A DNA stretch of 28,431 bases from Coptodactyla brooksi (taxonomy: Eukaryota > Arthropoda > Insecta > Coleoptera > Scarabaeidae). The notes beneath the pieces were generated by a model. The model did not search any database. It saw only the letters and a program-made list of their open reading frames with translations, and was not told the origin of the DNA. How positions within the stretch are numbered: position 1 is the stretch's first letter; each line of letters begins with the position of its first letter. Positions 19,650 through 28,431 of the stretch are shown here, in pieces. The position numbers and the translations under genes were made by a program. The DNA lies in contig JAWQRM010000148.1 in NCBI GenBank assembly GCA_033557675.1, positions 1 to 28,431 on the forward strand, given 5' to 3'.

Positions 19650-20320
19650 GTTTAAAGAAAGATTTTCACTATTGTATTTTATTAAAACTAATTACATAAT
19701 AATAATTAATACATAATAACCTAATAAGAGTTAAAAGAGAACTTGAAAAATGAGACATTATACATATTTATAGTACAATCACAAGAAAAGAACTAAAACT
19801 AGTCGTATCTCCATTTTAAGTATAAATATAAGTTATCGTGTGAAAGGGTGTAACTAAAGAATGTGATTTATTTTAGGATGAAGTTCAAGATTCCTTTGAA
19901 AATCAAAAAAGAAAAAATTACGACAGGCATTAACAAAATTCGAACTAGATTAAATCTTCATTGTAGAACTGAAGAAGCCAATTAATTTTTTAACAAAATC
20001 CATTACAAATTCAATAATAACCTTTGATTTAATGCATGTACACCGACGGATTATAACAGTTTCAATCTATTACACGTTAATTAGATGGTTACCAAATTTA
20101 AAATGTAGGAAGTGAGAAGTGAGTGTGTTGCAGCTCTGCAACCACACATGTTTAAGGGATAAATTACAAAGAACGAGTAGAAGTTGCACCACACATGACT
20201 TCCTCTTATCTGGTGAATTATAGTGTTTTGCAATCTCTTCAAAAACGCGTGTTATAATTAATAACTGGTTGTAAGTTTGTTTGACATTTTAATTCAACGT
20301 TTACAGATACAAGTTATTGT
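19650..20320. other. Intergenic between the peptide gene and RRP12 3' end
   Basis: AT-rich, no coding signal. It includes a short match to the dispersed repeat end (CACACATGACTTCCTCTTA near 20189-20208) and otherwise nothing recognisable. Confidence 0.45.
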
Positions 20321-20327
20321 TTTAAAA

Positions 20328-20333
20328 TTTATT
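20328..20333 (-). terminator. Polyadenylation signal of RRP12
   Basis: AATAAA on the minus strand, about 85 bases beyond the RRP12 stop codon, giving a short 3' UTR. Confidence 0.6.
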
Positions 20334-20415
20334 GCTCAAATATATATAACACAAGTACACATAAATTAATAACAAACACCTTTCAGTAATAATAATAATA
20401 ATGGCTTATTATCTT

Positions 20416-23400
20416 CTATTTTTTCACTCTATTCTTTGCTTTCATCCCTTTCTTTACACCTGATTTTGCGCCCCCAATAATATTTTTGAACTTTCCTGAA
20501 TTCTTCATTTTTTTCCTACAAGGTTTAAATATTAATAATCTGAGTTATATTTCCAAATAACGATGTTACCTTTTATTAAGCGCACTACGCATTAACGGCA
20601 GGTATGCGTAAGGATCTAGGTTTGATTTCTTCTTAACATCTCCTTTAGCCTTTTTCGCTTTATATTCACCGCCGGGGGTCTTCACGGCCGATGATGTAAT
20701 TTGCCTGATAGAAAACAAACAAACAATCACTATTGATAACATTTGCCATAAGTAATCCTACTTTACCTATGAATGCCTGAACCTCCTGCTTTATATTTGC
20801 TATTGTGGCCCATTGAACTGACCCCACTTTTAACACTACCAGCTTCACTGCGTTTTCTCTTACGACCACCAATCAGAATGGCTTCAGCTTTGCTTTTATC
20901 ATCATCGGAATCTTCCGAATCCGAATTGAATCCAAATGATTTTTTCTTATCTGAACTGGAATCTCCTTCATCTTCAATGATTAATCGCCCATCTGATGAA
21001 GTTTTGAAACCTCTATCTTTTTTCTTGTCCTCTTTAGTAACTTGTTGAGGCAAGGATGGTTTAGTAACTATACAAAAAAGAGTAATAATATGGAAAAGAT
21101 CCTACTTTATAAAAAATAAAATAAATAATAGTTTTACCAACCCGTAATCCTATTAGTAACAGTTGGATCTTTAAAATCAACAATATCATCAATATCCTCA
21201 GTAATCCAAGCAGGCTTTTGTTTCCTCTTAGGTTGTTTATGTTTTGGTATATCTAGTGATATATCGTCTATATCTGAATCTGAATCGGCCAATATTTCCT
21301 CAACACTAAAAAGGAAATGTAAACAGAAATCTCAGAAAAATATTATTCTACTACCTCTTTGGTTTAGATTTAATCAAAAATTCTTCCTCATCATCGTCGC
21401 TTTCGTCGTCTTTTCGTTTTCTGTCTTCTTTCGTTCTCTTCTTCCTAGCATTTAATTTTCTCAGATTTCTTAACCGTTTGTACATAACTGTGTCATTCAC
21501 TGGAACGTGAGGTGTGATGGCTTCGCAGCCGTACTTTCTTACAAATTTGTCCAATATGTCACGTAGCTTCATGCGGAAGTGGCGTTTGCAATCGTCTGTC
21601 ATGGTACATATGGCCTTTATCTATAAGGGTAGTAAAAAATTAAATTTCGACTTTTGGAATTTAAAATCAAAAGTATATTAACTTACAATGTCTCCTAAAG
21701 ATGCTCCTACAACAGGACTTGGTAGACTCGAACTGTAAACTTTGACAAAACTTAAACAGGATGCAACGACCTCTCTGCTACGTGATGTCATCAATGTGCA
21801 GATCATTGTTAATATTTTTTGAATGTTGTCTTTACCCAAAGCGCCTAAAAAATTTTATATATTGAGTAATTTTATACAAATTAATACAAACTTTATAGTT
21901 AATAATTTATTAACTATCGCAATGTGAATGTGAACGTAAATTAATAATTTAATAATTTGAAATGCATTTATAACCATTATAAATATAAATTATAGCAATC
22001 TGGAGTCCCAACTGATATAGGGAAATGATGTACATATAAAAACTTTTTAGGTTCTAATAGAGATGGTGCTGATTGTGGGAAAATTTAATTTTTGCATTGG
22101 CAAAACTAGGTCTGCTTAAATTGTACACAATTACAATTACACTAAACTACACTACACAATTTTGAGTTGGTATTGTTTGCTCTTAGGCTATTTAAATACA
22201 CTTTATGAAAATACTATGAAATTCTAATTGTATAGGAATACTCCGATACTGTTGCTATCACATTGAACAATGGATTTAGTTGATGGTGCCATATTATCAG
22301 AAAATATTAGTAAAATTAGATGTTTGTAGAAGACTTGAACCACTTCAGAATAGACTAGGTCTAAAAACAGGAATTAAATATTTTTTGGGTGTTCGATTAC
22401 AAAAAAGAAAACTAAGGAAGTACAGTATCAGGTAATTCTTACCTGAAAAATTATGTAGAGCAGAAGTCAAAGCTAAAATCGCACAACTAATCATCTCCGT
22501 TGTTCCACCCAATCCAGCAATCAACATATTTACAAACTCTTGCAATTGGTCATGTTTTTGCAATATCAATCCAATAGAACGCAGCAACTCATATGCGGTT
22601 GCTCTGCACTTCTCGTTTATATCCTTACAACACAAAATAGCTTCTGGGACAACTGTCTTAATCAAAGTGCTTTCGTAGTCCAATTGAGGCTGAGCAATTA
22701 TCAAGTAATTGAAGCACCTTAGCCTCGCTGCTTTGCTGGACACCGCTGCAGAATCCAGTGATTTCTTCAAGAGACCTTGGACGGCTTTACGGTTATTTTT
22801 AACAAAGTTCTTGCAGCCGTCACTGTTGCTTCCGCATATTTCTTCCAAAATTCTATAAGTTTTCTTTTGCTCTCGGTGATTTTTGAGTTGTGGAAGTCGT
22901 TTGATATATTTCTCATAGAGGCCTGTTATCTCTTCTTGCGTTTGGTAAGATATAAGTACACGGATTAAGTCCATGATACTTTCATTTAAGAAAATTTGAT
23001 CAGGTTGGTCACTTGTGGTTTCTAATTTTTCTACCGCATTTTGAAACAATTGCACTGTTAATTCTGATCTAGAGATCGATAGGTACGTTTTAATTGTGTC
23101 TAAAGCTGCTAGACGTTGTCCTTCTTCATCAGTTCCTAAAGGTTTCGTAGTATAAACGTTAAACAAAATTGGGAGGTAGTTTTTGTCAAATCTTGCCATT
23201 TCGTTTAAATCTTCTTTATTATCAGTTTCCTTCGCATAGTTAATTAACTTTCTTAGGCAAGCCATCACCGATAGTCTCAGTTCTTTACGTTCTGAAATTG
23301 CTGTACCCAATATTTTTGCTATGTTCTAAAACAAAACAGGAAGAGGATTTATATATATACACACAACACAACAATATTGTAGTTAGTATAAACAAATGGT

Positions 23401-26400
23401 TATAATTATGCATCCTAATTGTACAGCATTTGACAGTGTAATGCATTTGCATTGCTTTTGGATAAAAAATAAATAAATAAACCCAGCAATAATATATTTT
23501 CAAATTCAAACGCAGAACAAATAGTCAAATACTATATTAAGAAACATAATTGTATGCACATTTTTGAAACACGTATCTGTAGCTCTAATATGCTATGTTT
23601 CGTGTTTTACACTATACACATCACTATTGACTGTTAATGAAATGCAGGAATGGCCATAAATTATTATGAAAATATTGTATTTATAAATTATAACTCTTTT
23701 GTAAAATCGCCAAAACCTTTGAAATAATCGCTCAAAATTCAAGATTTTGTGCAGTACGCAAAACAAGTCAATAAATATGAATTTATATATTTTAGATAAT
23801 CGCCTTTAATTTTTAACATTTGAGAAACTAGCGTTTTCTATTGAAAAATTGATTTTCAATAGAAAATCAACTTTCTCAATCAAGTCAAGTCCCAGATTCC
23901 TGTTCTAAGAATTTGTCTATCGTAGTTTGGTAGTATTGTGATATTTTTGTGTCATTAAAAAGTAACCAGATCATGACATTTCAAACACAGGCGTTCGTGA
24001 ACTAAGTATTTCTTTGTTATTCGTACGTTTCAAAATGTTTGCTATAATTTATTATTAACTAGAACTGTATCATCTCTTTAGTCGATATCAAACAAAATAA
24101 TTGTCTTCAGAACTGCAAAATTAAAATTTCCTGTTATTTAATAGTAAATTAATTTTGTTACGCTGCTGATTTTCTCAGTTGTGGCAGTTAGGGTGTTTTA
24201 TTTTAATCATTACCATATTTAGCACGTTTAGTTGCCCAATCAGCTGCGGTCATGTGGGACTTGGATGTTTCTGAAAACCTTATATATAAATATGTATATT
24301 TTTTTTAGCGGGCCAATTTATTATAGTTCCAATTGTTAAATTTGAAATTAATTTTTGATTCAAATTTCTAAAAATGACAAGCGATACACATAAAAATCAC
24401 CCTTCTGCGAGCCATGGGTTTTATACCACTGTATTAGGATGTTATTTTATTATGTACATATATAATTAAAAGATTTAATGTGAAAACTAGCACCTGATCT
24501 TTCTTAGAATAATTATTCTTGGTGATCATGACATTTCGCAATTTTTTTTTAATTTAAAATGTTTTCTTTTATTGAAAATAATGAAGAGTTCGATGCGATG
24601 CAACTTTCCTTGTAGTTTTACTATTATGAAATGCTTATTTTGATGAAACCATATCGTGATTAGGTGATATGCAAGATATAGTTCTGATTAGTCTAATATG
24701 GCAATAATTACAACTGCCACAGACGGACAACCTGATAAACAGATCAACATCGGAAAAGAGCCTAGGTTTGCTGCAAATTGTACAATTCGTCAAAATATAT
24801 CAAAACATCAACATAGAATTTTTTGCGAATACAATATTTTCTCTTTGTACCTATCGGTAAGAGAAAGTAAAACTGGCGATATAATAAAGACATTTTTATT
24901 CTGCACTATTATAAATATTAAATTATAAACATCCTGCACATTAAATTATAAACATCCACTATTATAAACATCCTGCACTATTATAAATATTAAAAAAAAA
25001 TTGATTTGTTGTTGACTGTAATCTGTTAATAAAGTTCCTGTACACACAACTTTTCCTACCTTGAAGTTGGAGCTGATATCTGTAGGTGAAGAACAAAAGC
25101 TTGGTAACAAGTTCCATAATTGCAAGTACAACAACTCGGAACTGTGTGAGCCGATTCCGTCATTTTTTTCAGCTAACAGCGACGATCGTTTGTGACAGTA
25201 GATTGCTAATGGTAATATGCCATTAATCCAAAAGTTTAAGGTGGTCTGTTTAATGTTTTCCTTGAGGACTGGAAGCAGCCAAGAACGGTCTAAGTTCAGT
25301 TCACCATTTTCTCTCTATAATCAAAGTAAAAAAAAAAAAAAAATGGGGTAAAAATAATTTAATTAGTTTCTTAACAATATAAGCATTTTCAAAATTAACA
25401 TTTTCTTTTAAAACTAAACACTTTACCTTTAAACTAATAATGTTTAAAACAATTTCTGGTCCCATTGATCTTATGGCAGCACCTACTGCATGTTCCAATT
25501 CGTTGTTATAGCTGAATTTATAAGAATCTCTTAGTTCAGATAAAGACTTTAAACAAGTAGAAAGTAAATCACTGCACGTTTTACCGCCCACCTAAAAAAT
25601 ACAACAAAGTATTTTCCATGCAAACAGTTTAACAAACGAATCTTACTTCGAACATAATTCCCACTACATGTAAAACTTGATGCCAAGCACTGTGATACTG
25701 ATAACCCAAACAACTTTCAATTGTTTCAAAGCATGTGGCTATCTTTGACTTTTGTTTTTTCAGCAATTCTTCGTTTTCAGTCATTGGTGCGACTGCGTCT
25801 TGTAACAGAGCTTCTAAAGTATGCGTTGCAGCCGTTAAAATTTCAGATTTGTCAGAAAGCCATAATTGGGTAACTGTACTGAATATTTTCGGCAGCATTT
25901 CACAACATATATTTAGGTTAACACTACGATAAATGAAGTCAGAAAGACCATAAAATAAAAGACACATATACTTACTCGGCTAGATAGATATGGGCCTGTT
26001 TCATCACCACCAACCAAGCTAGGTTTGGTTGTACATCTAATAGAGCAGGTTTATAGTCATATAAAGCTGATATAATTTGTGCATTTAGTTTTGCTGGTAC
26101 TACAGCTTTTTGTGTTGAAAATAATGAGTGAAATACTTGTAATCCGCAAGAGGTTATTAGATGATTGTGTAAGCTGAGGAGCCGCAGAATTATTTCAGAT
26201 GATTTCTGCAATTATGATTATACAATTAAGCTTATCTACATTCTTTTTGTCCAACAATATTGGACAATTTGACATGGCATGTACACCCATATGCATTTTA
26301 GGACAAGCTTGTTAATATTAATTAATGTGTTGTAGTATAACAAAAACTTTAAAAATTGTGGTCTTTTCCCCCATAACTTAATTCCTGCCTGAAAGGAGTA

Positions 26401-27684
26401 ATAATTAGAAATACTATTTATCCAAATGTAGATTGTGTGATTTAAGGAAGAAACGAGATTGCACACCTTCCTCAATCAATGAGCAGGAAAATAAAAAAGG
26501 TCATTATTTATTATTTGTTTACCAATATCACTTTCTTTCCATAACTAACCTTATTGAAACATTTTTTGTACTATTGTATTCAAACAAACTTGAACAATAA
26601 GAAAATCAGAGCAAAAAATCTAAAAACCTTATAATGTGTTTTATAGTGCAGTTTGTAAAGTTTAACCTGTTTCAAGTATAAATAAAGAAAATCCATTACC
26701 TTCATGTGAAGTTTGGAAAAATGATGAATCGTTTCTTTCAATAAACCTAAAGTGTGTAGTATTGTAGTCTCATTGCTTTGCAGAGATGAAATGATTACAG
26801 CATCGGACTTTCCACCTAGGCAAGTGTTCAAGGTATCTTCACAAAATTCAGCCAATTTATCAGCAGCAGAATTGAATTTTCCATCTTCAAAACAATCCGA
26901 CTTTAAAATTAGCGAAATAGATTTTTGCGCTGCCTTTCTCCACTAAAAGAAAACATTGAATAAAAAAAGAATATGCATACAATATACTCTCACACCTTTG
27001 GTTTGCTATGTATACTAAATGGATTGATCAAAGTATAAAATAGCTTTTGTGTTTTCTCATTAGACCACTCAACTAAATCCAAGGCCCTTAAAACAGCACC
27101 TATTACACCCATTATTGATTTAATAATAACATTATTATCCGATCTAATATAATCATTTAAGATTTGAAGCAATCTATCTGTTACGTCGTCAAAATTTTTC
27201 CTTAAAACAGCAACAGGAACTTGACGTACTCCCATATCCATCAACGCCAGCGTAGCAGCGATTTGCATTTCATTCTTTTGTTCCGATTCGAGAAGGGTTT
27301 CTAAAGTTGTCCACTAACAATGCAACAGAATTTCCAAACAATTTTTAATTTTATTTTAATTCGTCTGACATACCAATGAACAGTAATATTTTGTACTAGT
27401 CTCCGAGCCTCCGTTCTGTTTGATGACTTCTGCGATCGCTGCCAAAATCGCCAACATTTCTTTGTGTAATGCCGAATCAGATCTAAACACTTTCAAAAAT
27501 CTATTATAGGACATGTTACTGCAATCTGACCATTCAGAAGCAAACGATTGTATAGTTTGGTACGAACTATAACTTGAAAGGCTTTCATCGTCCATGGCTT
27601 CCGATTTGACACTTTCTGATTTTGTCGTCCAGGTTTCAATGGCATCGTGACGTCTTAATGCTTCATATGTTAAAGTGCTAGAAC
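20416..27684 (-). CDS. RRP12: RRP12-like ribosomal RNA processing protein, lacks N-terminal exon(s)
   Basis: RRP12 is a nucleolar HEAT-repeat protein, resembling a nuclear transport receptor, needed for pre-ribosome maturation and export. Exons, minus strand: 27684-27374, 27313-26996, 26942-26700, 26205-25976, 25923-25647, 25591-25427, 25314-25060, 23325-22443, 21844-21687, 21620-21355, 21305-21142, 21067-20767, 20704-20570, 20515-20416 (TAG). Phases join throughout to give 1267 residues; human RRP12 is about 1297, so only a few dozen N-terminal residues are missing beyond the right edge. Family matches seen: SDCSN...EVIKQNGG, LNAQIISALYDY, AVGAAIRSMGPE, GTAISERKELR, RHFRMKLRDILDKF, EEILADSD, AGGSGIHR and YKAKKAKGDVKKK. 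The C-terminal third is acidic then lysine-rich, fitting a disordered nucleolar tail. The donor of the exon ending at 21142 is weak (GTTGGT) but the only one that keeps frame. Confidence 0.95.
23834..23866. repeat. Perfect inverted repeat, 14-bp arms, 5-base loop
   Basis: TTTTCTATTGAAAA (23834-23847) and its complement (23853-23866), in an RRP12 intron. Confidence 0.8.
24901..24994 (+). repeat. 72-bp period duplication in an RRP12 intron
   Basis: CTGCACTATTATAAATATTA at 24901 and again at 24973, with shorter repeats of ATTATAAACATCC between. It is a local slippage-type duplication in the intron 25059-23326. Confidence 0.65.
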
Positions 27685-28015
27685 CTAAATTTTTAATGGA
27701 TAATGAATATTAGAAAATTATATAGAGGATTAAACTCATTTAAGAACATATCAATGTACATGCGCCAACAAGATAGACCCAATAAGTACTACCATCTTTA
27801 GGATCCAGACCGTTACATCAAAATATTCTTGCTCTTGAAAGTAATTACTTCTGCATTTTTAAAAACTTGAAAATAGTCTTGAATCTTGAAAGCAGCAATA
27901 AGTTGAAAGCTTTGAATCTTGAAATGAAAGCTTTGAATCTTTCGTTTAGTTTTATTTTTAAATATTAGAATTATTTTATTTTAGACTGACCTTACCTTGC
28001 CCCTGATTTAAATAT

Positions 28016-28262
28016 AAAAACTAGTTGATGTGTACATCCCACATGACTTTCTCTTACCGTGATCCTATTTTAATTATGACAACGCAATTTCGCAATGTGT
28101 TTTAGAAAATATTGAAGAAATATTTTAGACCTAGGGTTGACTGTTCTAAAATCTGAATTTGTGTAATTTTTAAAGTAAACCAAACACCCTGTATATTCAA
28201 AAATAGGTTCAAAATTTCGAGTTCGATGCATTGCAACTTTTATTTGAAAATTTTTTTCCAAT
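28016..28262. repeat. Partial copy of the same dispersed repeat
   Basis: AAACTAGTTGATGTGTACATC then CACATGACTTTCTCTTA at 28016-28055, followed by internal homology to 18038-17950 on the other strand at 28180-28262. It lies upstream of the first visible RRP12 exon, so it is intronic or promoter-proximal to that gene. Confidence 0.5.
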
Positions 28263-28431
28263 CAAAAAAGCAACAGTCCTAAATAAAATTTTATATTCGT
28301 ACCACTCATCTTTTTTCAAAAATGTCAAATAACACCTAAACGGTACAACTTGAAGCTAATGTATAATATTTATATAGTAATATTATATTTAAAATATTAT
28401 TATATTCAAAATATAATATTTATATTTATAT

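Noticed and set aside
20773..21048. Plus-strand 91-codon ORF
   Set aside because: Antisense shadow of an RRP12 exon; its leucine and serine richness mirrors the acidic and lysine codons of the real strand.
27990..28025. Donor-like AAG|GTAAGG on the minus strand with phase matching the first visible RRP12 exon, a candidate upstream exon
   Set aside because: The frame has a stop (TAG) just upstream, no ATG, and the sequence (TTTAAATATAAA near TTGCCCCTG) is part of a dispersed repeat also present near 18190-18230.
1..28431. CRISPR arrays, bacterial operons, tRNA or rRNA genes
   Set aside because: None seen; spliced conserved animal genes and insect-type transposons make bacterial systems irrelevant here.

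Overview
The window is AT-rich nuclear DNA from an animal, most likely an insect; beetle-like is only an impression. It holds long multi-exon genes with GT-AG introns, decayed Tc1/mariner and Tigger/pogo transposons, and several dispersed repeats. There is no sign of bacterial gene organisation.

Two conserved housekeeping genes lie on the minus strand. Methionine aminopeptidase 2 (METAP2; exons at 14078-13934, 8995-8279, 7542-7408, 4457-4283 and 4223-3971) is complete: 474 codons with all the expected metal and active-site residues. RRP12, the HEAT-repeat ribosome biogenesis factor, fills 27684-20416 with 14 exons in consistent phase; only its N-terminal exon(s) lie beyond the right edge. Both proteins serve ribosome function: one in nascent-chain processing, the other in pre-ribosome maturation and export.

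The METAP2 introns are full of mobile DNA. Intron 3 carries a Tigger-like element (5569-7239) with recognisable terminal repeats and an open C-terminal ORF. Intron 1 carries a roughly 2 kb fold-back element (9628-11675), a Tc1 remnant, an imperfect duplication and a mariner tail.

The 6 kb between the METAP2 5' end and the RRP12 3' end holds a short tandem array (14888-15226) of hammerhead-ribozyme-like units about 145-153 bp apart, a DDE transposase fragment, a possible 71-residue spliced gene (16271-16987) and a small two-exon secreted peptide gene (19288-19639). Three more ribozyme-like copies lie at 2067, 2674 and 12257. One copy (15033-15077) keeps the whole catalytic core, and another differs from its relatives by compensatory changes in stem II. 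This looks like a retrozyme or Penelope-like family and is the most interesting signal here.

A separate dispersed repeat with ends resembling CACATGACTTTCTCTTA recurs near 4980, 17473-18262, 20190 and 28016-28262. The first 3.7 kb is mostly featureless AT-rich DNA downstream of METAP2.
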